A DNA stretch of 64,000 nucleotides, taken from positions 124,723-188,722 of the forward strand of contig CAUYUJ010008158.1 in NCBI GenBank assembly GCA_963575745.1, written 5' to 3'. The position numbers and the translations under genes are program-made. Source of the DNA: Prorocentrum cordatum. Its lineage: Eukaryota > Sar > Dinophyceae > Prorocentrales > Prorocentraceae. Shown here piece after piece: positions 40,312 to 50,320 of this stretch. The notes under the pieces were generated by a model that did no database searches, was not told the origin of the DNA, and saw only the letters and a program-made list of their open reading frames with translations. The number at the start of each line of letters is the position of its first letter. The stretch's first letter is position 1.

Positions 40312-40460
40312 AGGAGCCAAGCAAGGATGTACACGTACATGAATCCACGCTGGTTTCGAGAGTACGCATTGCGCACATGTTCGTACAACGCGGCCAGTCT
40401 CGCGGATCGAGGGGCCGTGCTCATGCACATAGCTGGGCGCGTGCGTCCCTTGTGGGCTCC
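40312..40460. mobile_element. Family M element
   Basis: Same sequence order as 23239-23386 (TACACGTACATGAATCCACG, GCTGGTTTCGAGAGTACGCA, TCGCGGATCGAGGGGCCGTG), ending CCCTTGTGGGCTCC. Confidence 0.85.
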
Positions 40461-40562
40461 CTACACTGATTGGCCGGGGCTCACGCCGCGGGGGTCCGCG
40501 CGGACGGGGGTCTGCCGGTCCCCTCCGAGGTCCGCTGGCTGACCCGTACTTGGCCGCCTGGA

Positions 40563-40822
40563 GTCGGTATCCTCGTCCCCTTCGAGAGCCCCACAAAAAA
40601 TCACTCGTCATCCTCGTCCCCTTCGAGAGCCATCCTCGTCCCCTTCGAGAGCCCCACAAAAAATCACTCCCCCCTCGCCATCCTCGTCCCCTTCGAGAGC
40701 CCCACAAAAAGTCACTCCCCCCTTCTGGGGACACACCCCTCGGAACCCGGAGGGGACGGCCTATATCCCCATCTGTGGGGGGGGAGATCGGCCAGTGGGG
40801 CCCATTTTTTTTTTTTTTTTGT
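40563..40822. mobile_element. Family D element with internal tandem copies, then a T-run
   Basis: ATCCTCGTCCCCTTCGAGAG occurs four times, three of them followed by CCCCACAAAAAATCACTC or near. The right part CTTCTGGGGACACACCCCTC and GATCGGCCAGTGGGGCCCA matches 6326-6511. T17 follows at 40806. Bases 40822-41140 hold no supported gene. Confidence 0.75.
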
Positions 40823-41145
40823 TAATTTGCGCGCGGGTGATCGTCTGCCGAACACTCCTGCCCGTGGCGCCGAAACGACGAGCGAGGGGCCCGAAGGAAG
40901 GGCCGAAAGAAGCGAGGGACGGACCAGGACCCAGACAGAGCCGAGCGAGGGACCGAACCGAACAAACAGGGACAACAAAACGGTGTTCGTGGAGCCGACC
41001 CGGTCGGCCCGCCCTCCGCTGGCCTGGGCTCGAGAGCTGCTTCGCGGCTGGCCTGGGCTCCGGGCGTGGCCCGGGGCCGCTTGGGGTCTGTTCGGTTGGT
41101 CGTCTCTTGGCTCATTTTGACGGCGGTTTCGGCCACGACGACGAC

Positions 41146-41351
41146 TCGGCGGCGAGGGGGGGGAATGAGAGGGAGAAGGCCTTCTCAGAAGGCTCGGAAG
41201 TCCGCTGGCCTCCTGAGAAGTTTTCCAAGCCTTCCCGAAGACATAAAAAAACAACCTCTCAGAAGGCGCGGGGGCTTCTGAGAAGTCCCGCTCCCGCTGT
41301 CTTCTGAGAAGGCCTTCTCCTCCTCGTTTTCCCCCCCTCGCTCGCCGCCGA
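41146..41351. mobile_element. Family E element with ACGAC duplication
   Basis: TCGGCGGCGAGGGGGGGGAA and CCCCCCTCGCTCGCCGCCGA are inverted ends, flanked by ACGAC (41141-41145, 41352-41356). CTTCTCAGAAGGC palindromes inside. Bases 41357-41695 show no feature. Confidence 0.88.
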
Positions 41352-41703
41352 ACGACAGGTGCCAGCGGGACGGGCCGGACATCCCGTGGAGAAGCATCGC
41401 GAGCCAAATCAGGGGTCCCCCTCGCCCAGTACCTTTTCTGAGAGGACGGGAGCACGGGCTCCGGCGGCCTTCGGTCCCTGAGCAACAAGGGTATTGCTGT
41501 TCGTCCCAGATTTGGCTTACCTTTCTGGCGATAGCCCCAAGGGTTGGCCACGGATGCGGCCAGTGAAACGTTGTCCGCGCGTCTTCTCCTGCAGCTGGAG
41601 ATGCGTTTTGGCAATAGTTTCAGGGTGGGTCCAGCAGTGGTGGCGACCAGAAGCCCCCCAAAGTCCCCAAATTGGCGGAACAACGACGTCCCCTATCTAT
41701 CCT

Positions 41704-42021
41704 TAAGTCCGGCATGCCCCTCTACATGAGGAGTATTGAAAAATTACTACATACACAGTCTGGGGATGAGTCTTCGGTTTTGGAATACAACTCTTTATGT
41801 TTTCGTCCAAAATCCTCTTGTTGAATGGGCGAATAACGGCATAACATAAACATTTTCGCTGTCGGGGGCGCTTGTCCCAGTGCGGCTGGACAGTTTATAC
41901 CCTTACGGTGGCACCGTAGGGGTATAAACTTTCCAGCCGCCCAGGGACGCCCCGACAGCGAAAAAGTCTATTTTATACCGTTCTTCGCTCGCTGACTTGT
42001 ATGAGGACGCGCCCGACCTAG
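41704..42021. mobile_element. Family A element (copy 7) split by a nested family P hairpin
   Basis: TAAGTCCGGCATGCCCCTCT and GAGGACGCGCCCGACCTAG are the ends. ATCTATCCT flanks both sides (41695-41703, 42022-42030). The right half is displaced by the P element at 41828-41989. Confidence 0.88.
41828..41989. mobile_element. Family P hairpin element nested in family A
   Basis: GGCGAATAACGGCATAAC with TTTTCGCTGTCGGGGGCG on the left is inverted on the right (CGCCCCGACAGCGAAAA and ATACCGTTCTTCGCTC). The centre AGTTTATACCCTTACGGTG and CACCGTAGGGGTATAAACT is also palindromic, so nearly the whole element can fold. Confidence 0.9.
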
Positions 42022-42061
42022 ATCTATCCTCGACCCTCGACCCTGAGTCTTCCAAGACTCG

Positions 42062-42251
42062 GGCCGGGCGAAAGGGGGGGATTGGGAAAGGGGGGGGTTA
42101 CCAAATCTGCGGCATGCCGCTGGTTTCGGCCTTGCCGAGGGGCCCATTCCTCGATACATGGGCGCCTCCGGCGCTGGGAGGCGCCGGGAAAATCAGCCAC
42201 GCGAGCTGATTCTCAAACCCCCCTTTGCTATGCCCCCCTTTCGCCCGACCC
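42062..42251. mobile_element. Family L element
   Basis: Over 90% identical by eye to 38855-39043, including CTCGATACATGGGCGCCTCC, GGGAGGCGCCGGGAAAATCA and GCGAGCTGATTCTCAAACCC. Confidence 0.88.
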
Positions 42252-42261
42252 GAGTGAGTGA

Positions 42262-42768
42262 GCGAGGAGGAGGAGGAGGGGAGGAGGGGGAGGAGGAGGA
42301 GGAAGAGGAGGAGGAGGAGGAGGAGGGGAGGAGAGGAGGAGAGGAGGAGGAGGGGAGGAGGAGGGGGAGGAGGGGCCTGCAGGCCTTGGGATTCCTCCAA
42401 GACCCTGCAGGCCTGGGCAAAATCCTCGGGCCACGACGGCCCGGCGACGGCCGACCCGCGACGCGGCCTGATTGGCGCGGCGCCGTCCCTGGACGCTTTT
42501 GCGTTTTCTCTGGGCGACGGCCAGCGCCAGACAAGCTCCAGACTGCTGTTCCTCCTCCTCCTCCTCCTCCTCCTCCTCCTCCTCCTCCTCCTCTCCTCCT
42601 CCTCCTCCTCCTCTCCTCCTCCTCCTCCTCCTCCTCCTCCTCCTCCTCCTCCTCCTCCTCCCTCCTCTCCTCCTCCTCCTCCTCCTCCCTCCTCCTCCTC
42701 CTCCTCCTCCTCCTCCTCCTCCTCCACCTCCTCCCTCCTCCTCCTCCTCCTCCTCCTCCACTGCTGCT
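42262..42768. repeat. (GGA)n then (TCC)n microsatellites facing each other
   Basis: GGA/GAG triplets at 42262-42378 and TCC at 42548-42768, with unique DNA between. The two arms are complementary and could pair, which may explain many apparent long ORFs here. Confidence 0.95.
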
Positions 42769-42924
42769 CCAAGGGTCCCGCCACAACTCAGGCTGGGCCC
42801 GCTCGCCCCCCCCCCCTCCCCCTCGCCTGGATGATCTACCCTCCTCGCTTGCGCAGGCCCGAAGAGGGGTAGGCATGACTTAGATGCTCGTTTTGGGGAC
42901 CTTCCTGGAGCCCACCTAACGGAT

Positions 42925-43032
42925 CTGTTCGACCCCAGTTCGGCTCAAGTTCGACTCAAGTTCGACTCAAGTTCGACTCAAGTTCGACTCAGGTTCGACC
43001 TAGATCGACGGACGTTCGACGCAGCTTCGACG
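42925..43032 (+). repeat. GTTCGACTCAA 11-bp tandem repeat
   Basis: AGTTCGACTCA five times, then diverged TTCGACGCA units. Similar to 13618-13738. Bases 43032-43335 hold nothing recognised. Confidence 0.85.
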
Positions 43033-43337
43033 CACGAGTGGAGCGAGTGGCTCCAGGAAGGTCCCCAGAACGAACATCCAACATGACGTGCTGTCAGGCT
43101 GCCGCTCGCGCACGCTCCACACGAGTGTTCCGTCCAGCGAGCCCGACCGCCCTCCCAGGGGGCCTGGGCGCGGGTGGCCTCCGCGTCGCTGCACCGCTGC
43201 ATCCGCAGCCGCCTCCGCGCACCCGCCCACTGCAGAAGAAGGCTGGGCCATCGGCCAGCACCTCCACCCCCCCCCACAGGATATAGCCCAGGTCATCGCC
43301 GGACGAAACGATCTCACGGACCATCTTGGATCGTGTT

Positions 43338-43402
43338 GAGAGGAGGAGGAGGAGGAGGAGGAGGAGGAGGAGGAGGAGGAGGAGGAGGAGGAGGAGGAAG
43401 AG
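43338..43402. repeat. (GGA)n microsatellite
   Basis: About 20 GGA triplets. Confidence 0.97.
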
Positions 43403-43469
43403 GACAAATGCAGGAGCACGCGCGAGGCCAAGCAGTGCACGGGGAATGTAATCCGAGCGACGGCGAGAG

Positions 43470-43647
43470 GAGCGACGCGAGACAACGGGGCCGCCTTCGC
43501 CGACGTCGGTGCGTCAGCTGCCCGCGCGCGGGTGCCGCGTGGGCGCCCCTGCCGCTTCCGGTGCAGCGTGCTGCGCTGGCGGCCAGCGTACGCCACCGCG
43601 TCGGGTCGCTTCGCCATCCTGCGCGCAGCCCATTTTCTCTGTTCGCT
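43470..43647. mobile_element. Family H element
   Basis: GAGCGACGCGAGACAACGGG to TTTTCTCTGTTCGCTC, with GCGTCAGCTGCCCGCGCGCG and ACCGCGTCGGGTCGCTTCGC inside. Confidence 0.7.
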
Positions 43648-43875
43648 CAGATTCGGGGGGCGAGCAATGACATGCAGCAAGCGGCTTGAACAAGGAGCAC
43701 TTGCCTTTCAAAAGGGGCTCGGTCGTTCCTCGGGCTTGCGTGCGTCATGTAGCGTTCCTCATGCGTTACGTATTACTCATCGTTCCTTGTGCGTTACTCC
43801 TTGGAAAAGAAGGGCTTCGTTCCTTGTTTACCGCTCCTTCGGTTAAGCCGGTGACTGTAAACATAAAAACGCGGA

Positions 43876-44008
43876 GGTCCGCGCGGATTTCTCGGATCGG
43901 CGCTGGACATCCCTCCCTGGCGCGCGGAGCGCGCTGGGGGCGGCGCCGGAGGCGCCGCTATAGGGGGCCCCAGCGCCGGCCCCGAGGAGTCCGCGCGGAC
44001 CCTGGAGC
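43876..44008. mobile_element. Family U palindromic element
   Basis: GGTCCGCGCGGATTTCTCGG and CCGAGGAGTCCGCGCGGACC are inverted ends. The interior has GGCGCGCGGAGCGCGC and GGCGCCGGAGGCGCC palindromes, shared with 53118-53262. Bases 44008-44278 contain no supported gene. Confidence 0.8.
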
Positions 44009-44277
44009 TTTCCTGCTCGCGTCCTGGTTCGCTCCCCTATGGCTGCGTCCTCTTGCGCACGGCCGACTGCTCCTCTCCGCTCAGAGGGCGGGGTCGGCGG
44101 CGGCGACGGCGGACGGCCGCCCGACGGCCGACGGGCGCGCGCGCGCGCCCGCCCCAGCGATGGCCGCGCCCGCGCCCGCGCGCCCGCCGCCGCTGCTGCT
44201 CTGCCTCTCGGCCTGCTGCGCCGCCTCGGGGGCGGCGGGCGGCGCGGGCCCGAGGCGCTCCGTGCCCCGCCCCCCCC

Positions 44278-44542
44278 CCCACCTCCTCCTCCTCCTCCTC
44301 CTCCTCCTCCCTCCTCCTCCTCCTCCTCCTCCTCCCTCCTCCTCCTCCTCCTCCTCTCCTCCCGCTCCTCGCTTCTCGTTCTCCATCCTCCTCTCACCTC
44401 CCCACCTCCTCCTCACCTCCTTCCTCCTCCCTCCTCCTCGCCGCTCCTCGCTTCTCGTTCTCCATCCTCCTCTCACCTCCCCCACCTCCTCCTCCCTCCT
44501 CCTCTCCTCCTCCTCCTCCTCCTCCTCCTCCTCTCCTCCTGG
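44278..44542. repeat. (TCC)n tract with a ~90-bp duplicated block
   Basis: TCC runs containing GCTCCTCGCTTCTCGTTCTC with CATCCTCCTCTCACCTCCCC twice (44370, 44444). Confidence 0.92.
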
Positions 44543-44550
44543 GTGATGAC

Positions 44551-44720
44551 TAGGGTTGTGGAAGTCGATTAATGGAGAGGAGGCATGCTGCCAGCTGATT
44601 TCCAGATTTCTGAATGGTGTTTGAACTATGTTTTGAGCTTGTAAAAAGCAGGTTTGAAACATTTCTGGAGCATGTTTTACACATCTTAAACACATCTTTA
44701 ATTCATTGGGGGCGGCAAAG
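44551..44720. mobile_element. Family N element, right end missing
   Basis: TAGGGTTGTGGAAGTCGATT, GAGGCATGCTGCCAGCTGAT and CACATCTTTAATTCATTGGG align with 55569-55802. The terminal CATTGTCATGGCATCC is absent. Bases 44720-45100 hold no supported feature. Confidence 0.7.
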
Positions 44721-45099
44721 AGGGGGGTGATGATTACGGTCGGCCCGGATTGGTAGGTCGACCCTGCCAGATCAAGGGTGCCTTTGTGTCCTGTTCCTAT
44801 CGACCCGTGCCTCCTGCATTCCTACGGCATTGTGGCCCTCGGAAGGGTCTTCTGTCCTCTCGCGTGTCCTGTAGGGGGGAGTGGATATCATGGCGGGGGC
44901 CACGATGTCTCCCCAGACAGATGTCATGGCGACTCTCCTTGTCTCATTCTGTCCCCGCCCCCCCCCCCCCCCCGGGCCGCGCACATGCCGCCGGCCACGA
45001 TGTGCGCCCCCCCCTCTTGGACCCCCCGACCCACCCCCCGCGCCCCCGCCAGGGCGGCCACCAGGGGGGTGATCGCCTGCTCGTGAGAGTAGCCCTTCT

Positions 45100-45272
45100 C
45101 AGGCGATCGCAAACATGGATCAAGGGGGCGTGGATTAGCGGCGGGTCCCGCTCCCATGGGAAATCGCGGATTTCCGCCGCCGAACGAGGCGGCACAGGCC
45201 TCCCCGGATCCATGGATTTGGCGACCGCGCGTCAAATCCATGTATTGCTAATCCATGTTTGCGCGCCCCCGA
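45100..45272. repeat. Inverted repeat CGCAAACATGGAT / ATCCATGTTTGCG
   Basis: GCGATCGCAAACATGGAT (45107) and AATCCATGTTTGCGCGCC (45249) face each other, with further short palindromes around GGATCCATGG. Probably a small element with ends near 45100 and 45272. Bases 45272-45690 show nothing recognised. Confidence 0.5.
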
Positions 45273-45690
45273 CCTTCGCCGGAGTGACCTTCGGTGCGGG
45301 CGCCCTGGGGTCCCCAGGTGGCCGAATGCGATGCGATGCCAGTGGCTTCTGCGCTAAGAGGTGCCCCCCCCATTTCTCCCCCCCCGCGCCCTCGAAGGTC
45401 GCGTATCTCAGGTCACTCTTGCCCAGGGTCACTCCTGCGCGTAGCTGGGGTGATGATCCGGTGCGATTGAAAGTAGTACGCAAAGAGCGGGGACGACGAC
45501 CGACAGCAGTTCCTGTCCATTTTGAGCAGGGCTCGCTGTCGATGCCACCGCGGATGTTGTCCGTTTTCAGACAGAAGGCTGCCTGCTCAACAGCGGCCGC
45601 TGTCGGTTTTGAACCATATCGGACCATGAGTTCCGCACCCGTTGCAGGCGTGCCAAATGATCTTAGGGAATAGGCTTCCCACATGGGGCC

Positions 45691-45848
45691 CGAGCAGATG
45701 GGGTCGGACGATCGCGCCACAACGCCGATACATCAGCAATGCGGCTCGACGTGGGGCCCGATGCTCTCCACGCCGACGTCGCCGATGCATCGCCGACGTC
45801 GCCGATGCATCGGCGATGCGGCGCGATTCTCCGACACCGTCTACTCGG
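45691..45848. mobile_element. Family C element
   Basis: CGAGCAGATGGGGTCGGACG and CTCCGACACCGTCTACTCG are inverted ends. GCGATGCGGCGCGATTC and GATGCATCGCCGACGTCGCC lie inside. Confidence 0.8.
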
Positions 45849-45867
45849 ACCCCATCTATCAGAAGCC

Positions 45868-46030
45868 GGGCGAAGGCTGGCAAACCCGTGGCTGCTAAAA
45901 CGGAGCTCTGGGAAATTATTGTTTTTCTTCCAGGAAGCAGCCCGTTTATTACTTAGTGCGCTGAGCTTTATTCCGGGAATTGTTTTTTTCTTCTGGGTTT
46001 TAGCAGCCACGGATTTGCCAGCCCTCGCCC
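45868..46030. mobile_element. Family R hairpin element with ~34-bp inverted ends
   Basis: GGGCGAAGGCTGGCAAACCC with GTGGCTGCTAAAAC is mirrored by GTTTTAGCAGCCAC with GGATTTGCCAGCCCTCGCCC. Only three or so mismatches in 34. The interior GGAAATTATTGTTTTTCTTC and GGGAATTGTTTTTTTCTTC is a direct repeat. Confidence 0.88.
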
Positions 46031-46245
46031 ACCTTCCAAATCTAGGAGGCCTCTACAAGGGCGGGTTGACGATCCTAGGGGAGGTGGATACGTATCGTGG
46101 CCTGAGGCCTTCGGATGCCTCCCGAGAAGTCCGGCCAGCCCCCTGCCTCCTCCCCTGGGCTCGCCGTCGATCCTTGTCTCGACACGTCCCCTGCCCCCCC
46201 CGCGCGCCCCCGCCATGGTCGGCGAAGAGGGGGGTGAGGACCAGG

Positions 46246-46450
46246 GGCAACGATAGGGGGGGATAGGCATAGGGGGGGCCGCATCGACCCCCAATCGCCC
46301 ATTGATCGCCGATAGGGGCCCGATAGCCCCAACCTGCCCAGGAAGGTGCGGACTCACTATCAGAGGCCTATCGCCGATCTATCGGCGATGTATCGCAGAT
46401 TCCAGGTCGATGCATCCCACCTATGCCAGTCCCCCCCCTCGTTTCCCCCA
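46246..46450. mobile_element. Family I element, intact reference copy
   Basis: GGCAACGATAGGGGGGGATA with GGCATAGGGGGGGCCGC is inverted at GATGCATCCCACCTATGCC with AGTCCCCCCCTCGTTTCCCC. The interior has TATCGCCGATCTATCGGCGA. Copies: 20399, 63429. Confidence 0.85.
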
Positions 46451-46469
46451 GAGGACCAGGGGTGGATAT

Positions 46470-46720
46470 AGTGGCCGGTGCAGTGCAGGGCTCGTTTCGG
46501 TTCTCCCGCTTCGCGTCGTTTGGATTCCGATGGCTTCCGGTTCCGATTCCATTCGACCTCGGATTTTGATGTGGATTCCGATTTCTCGACGGAGGCCTGC
46601 TAGCCTGCCGCTTTTTTTGTGTTGTTTCGACTTCTCCCGACTCGGCTGCCGGTTTCCGCCGATCCGCTTCATTCCGATCGCCGATCCGACCTATCGATTC
46701 GATTCTGGGCTCTCCTGGTG
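46470..46720 (+). repeat. Family X: ATTCCGAT-rich repeat
   Basis: GATTCCGATGGCTTCCGGTT, CCGATTCCATTCGACC and GATCCGACCTATCGATTC, comparable to 2590-2800 and 27500-27610. It follows family I here as at 27.5 kb, so X may be the tail of a longer composite. Confidence 0.5.
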
Positions 46721-46745
46721 CAGTGATGTCTGCCCGTGGGCTCCC

Positions 46746-47075
46746 TTCGGCGGCGAACCCGTGGGGGAGGCGAGCGGGGGCAGGCCTTCCCAGAAGGCGG
46801 CGGGCTTCTCGGAAGCTCTCCCGCCCCCCAGAGAGGGCCCAGGATTCCGGGGGTGGACATCGATTCAGGAGTTGGCCGTTTTCGGTTCGCGAGAGGGCGT
46901 CGCGGCCGTCATTTTTGCGGCTCCAGGTCCGTCGGTTTCGGCCCCAGGCCCTTTTCACTCAGGTGTCGGTTTCGGCCCCAGGCCCTTTTTTCACTAAGGG
47001 GAGGCTTACTAAAGGGAGGTTTGTCCTCCGCCGAAGGCTGCTTCTCAGAAGGCCAGGGGCCGGATGCCTTCGGAC
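46746..47075. mobile_element. Family E element split by a nested family B element (46852-47029)
   Basis: TTCGGCGGCGAACCCGTGGG and CAGAAGGCGGCGGGCTTCTC precede, and CTTCTCAGAAGGCCAGGGGC follows. B has GGTGGACATCGATTCAGG to GGGAGGTTTGTCCTCC. B here carries an internal duplication of GTCGGTTTCGGCCCCAGGCC. Bases 47075-47520 hold no supported gene. Confidence 0.7.
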
Positions 47076-47519
47076 CCGAGTGAGCAGCAGCCTGACCCCC
47101 TCTGCCGTCGTCAGTCCTTGCCTCGAGGCGCCACCTGGCCCCCGGGGTCGTCCGCGCTGTGCCTCGGGCCGCGGTCTGCTGGCCCCCCGTCTCGGACGCC
47201 CCCCCCCCCCCCCTTCAACCGCCCCTGAGCCCGGCGCTGGCCCCGAGGCAGCCCTGGCCCTGGCCTTCACGAGGGGCGGGAAACCATGGCACCAGGACCT
47301 GCGAACCTGCACAGTGGTCGAGGGTACGTAGAAGAGGCTTTTGCCCAAGGCGGGGTTCGGGAAGCGAGCCCAGCTCGAGGCTGAGAGTTCTAGACGCTTC
47401 GCGTAACCCCACCAGCCCATCCAGGAACGCTGTCCAGTCGAGTTGCCCTGATCAGGGATGCGGAATATAATGCAGTGGAATAAAGGGTCGGGTAAGACGT
47501 CGTACCCCAAGAGGGGGAG

Positions 47520-47990
<471 letters not shown>

Positions 47991-47999
47991 CCAGAGGTG

Positions 48000-48232
48000 A
48001 GGTCTTCTTGGGTCGTCTTGGGGGCCTCTTGGTAGTCCCAGAGGCCTCTTGGTGCGCCTTTGGTGCCTCGTGGGGGGCCTCTGAGCGCCCCTTGGGGGTC
48101 TCTTGGGGGCCTCTTGGGAGCCTCGGGAGCCATCTTGGGGGCCTCTTGGGGGCCTCTTGGGGCCTCCCGGGCACCCCTTGGGGCCGTCGTGGGGCACCCT
48201 TGGGAGCCTCGGGGGCCATCTTGGGGAAAATC
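48000..48232 (+). repeat. GGGGGCCTCTTGG satellite
   Basis: Tandem GGGGGCCTCTTGG and GGCCATCTTGGG words as at 26275-26455. Bases 48232-48408 show no feature. Confidence 0.85.
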
Positions 48233-48407
48233 GATCAAAGGAGCGGGGTGTTCGCCGAGCATCTCTGAGAATGATCGAGAGGGGACAGGAGAAGCAAAGG
48301 GAGCGAGAGAAGATAGAGGAGCACCCCTTTTGCTCGTGCGCGCGCGCTGGAGCCACAACAGTTGCACACAGGGAGCTCAGAGGGTGGGGTGACGCGGTGT
48401 TGGACGG

Positions 48408-48712
48408 GGTGAGTCGCTGGCGGGTCGCGGGGTGGGTCGCGGGTGGGTCGCGGGCGGGTCGCGGGTGGGTCGCGGGCGGGTCGCGGGCGGGTCGCGGGTG
48501 GGTCGCGGGGTGGGTCGCGGGTGGGTCTTCGGGTGGGTCTTCGGGTGGGTCTTCGGGTGGGTCGCGGGATGCGTCGCGGGGCGGGTCGCGGGGCGGATGG
48601 GTGAAACGGCGACAGCGAACAACAACATCGCACCAACGCAACAATGCAGCAAACATAATCCCCACCGCGGGTCCCCACGCCAGCCACGCACTCAAGGACA
48701 ATTAATGACCGT
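48408..48712 (+). repeat. GGGTCGCGGGT minisatellite (copy 2) with shared flank
   Basis: About 15 units of GGGTCGCGGGT plus four GGGTGGGTCTTC units, then CAACAACATCGCACC, CCAGCCACGCACTC and AATGACCGTTCGG, as after copy 1 at 1231-1320. Confidence 0.92.
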
Positions 48713-48971
48713 TCGGCCCCCTCATTCTAATGTGTATGCGTCCGTGGGCGGTGCTGAGCATCCACTTTTTTGTTGTTTGTGTAAGTGTTTGGGACCGATA
48801 TCTAAAGCGCACTCATTTTTTTCTGGGAGCTTTCCTGGCAAACTACCTAACAGCGAAGACTGATAGGTTTCCAGTAGGGTCAAAAGAGAGCATCATGACT
48901 CCCCAGGGGGGTCTGGGCAGATGCCGGACGGGTGCCGGGGAAAACCGGGGACTCTTTTTTTAGCAAACAGT

Positions 48972-49345
48972 AACGCACTTCGTGGTCTTCGAGTTCCCAG
49001 ACCTCCATTCTTGGGCATGATTTTGAATGCCCGGAGCCAACTGTAGGCCACTTCGTGTTCTTCGAGTTCCCAGAACTCCATTCTTGGGCATGATTTTGAA
49101 TGCCCGGAGCCAACTGTAGGCCACTTCGTGGTCTTCGAGTTCCCAGAACTCCATTCCTGGGCATGATTTTGTAGGCCACTTCGTGTTCTTCGAGTTCCCA
49201 GAACTCCATTCTTGGGCATGATTTTGAATGCCCGGAGCCAACTGTAGGCCACTTCGTGGTCTTCGAGTTCCCAGAACTCCATTCCTGGGCATGATTTTGT
49301 AGGCCACTTCGTGTTCTTCGAGATCCCAGAACTCCATTCCCGGGC
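48972..49345. repeat. Satellite alternating 73-bp and 55-bp units
   Basis: CACTTCGTG recurs at about 48976, 49049, 49122, 49177, 49250 and 49305. The 73-bp unit includes AATGCCCGGAGCCAACTG; the 55-bp form lacks it. Neither length is a multiple of three, so the encoded peptides change frame from unit to unit and this is not a protein repeat. Bases 48712-48972 show no feature. Confidence 0.92.
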
Positions 49346-50195
49346 CACATTTTGAATGCTGAGGCAGGCTGATGCTGAGGCTGAGGCAGGCTGAGGCTGA
49401 GGCAGGCTGAGGCTGAGGCTGAGGCGAGGCTGAAGGCAGACTGAGGCTGAGGCTGAAGCAGGCTGAGGCTGAGGCTGAGGCAGGCTGAGGCTGAGGCTGA
49501 GGCAGGCTGATGCTGAGGCAGGCTGAGGCTGAGGCTGAGGCTGATGCAGGCTGAGGCTGAGGCAGGCTGAGGCTGAGGCCGAGGCTGAAGGCAGACTGAG
49601 GCTGAGGCTGAAGCAGGCTGAGGCTGAGGCTGAGGCTGAGGCAGGCTGAGGCTGAGGCTGAGGCAGGCTGAGGCTGAGGCAGGCTGAGGCTGAGGCTGAG
49701 GCTGAGGCTGAGGCTGAGGCTGAGGCAGGCTGAGGCTGAGGCCGAGGCTGAGGCTGCAGACTGAGGCTGAGGCTGAAGCAGGCTGAGGCTGAGGCTGAGG
49801 CAGGCTGAGGCTGAGGCTGAGGCTGAGGCTGAGGCTGATGAGGCTGAGGCAGGCTGAGGCTGAGGCTGAGGCTGATGCAGGCTGAGGCTGAGGCAGGCTG
49901 AGGCTGAGGCTGAGGCGAGGCTGAGGCTGAAGGCTGAGGCTGAGGCTGAAGCAGGCTGAGGCTGAGGCAGAGGCAGGCTGAGGCTGAGGCTGAGGCAGGC
50001 TGATGCTGAGGCAGGCTGAGGCTGAGGCTGAGGCTGATGCAGGCTGAGGCTGAGGCAGGCTGAGGCTGAGGCCGAGGCTGAAGGCAGACTGAGGCTGAGG
50101 CTGAAGCAGGCTGAGGCTGAGGCTGAGGCAGGCTGAGGCTGAGGCAGGCTGAGGCTGAGGCTGAGGCAGGCTGAGGCTGAGGCTGTGACTGCGAC
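49345..50195 (+). repeat. GAGGCTGAGGCAGGCT minisatellite
   Basis: (GAGGCT)n hexamers with GAGGCAGGCT interruptions and an occasional GAAGGCAGACTGAG block at about 49430, 49590 and 50080, giving a ~160-bp higher-order pattern. The Ser/Leu/Pro/Gln minus-strand ORF here is repeat-derived. Confidence 0.95.
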
Positions 50196-50320
50196 TGCCG
50201 TTGCCACTGCGACTGTCATCGCGAATGCGACTACGACTGCGAGAACAGCAGAATTCTACAACTGGATTCTCATCTGAATCTGAATGGGAATGCTTCCAGA
50301 TATGCTCCTGCACATCGCTG

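Noticed and set aside
42925-43032. tRNA T-arm-like GGTTCGACC
   Set aside because: Part of an 11-bp TTCGAC tandem repeat; no cloverleaf can be drawn.
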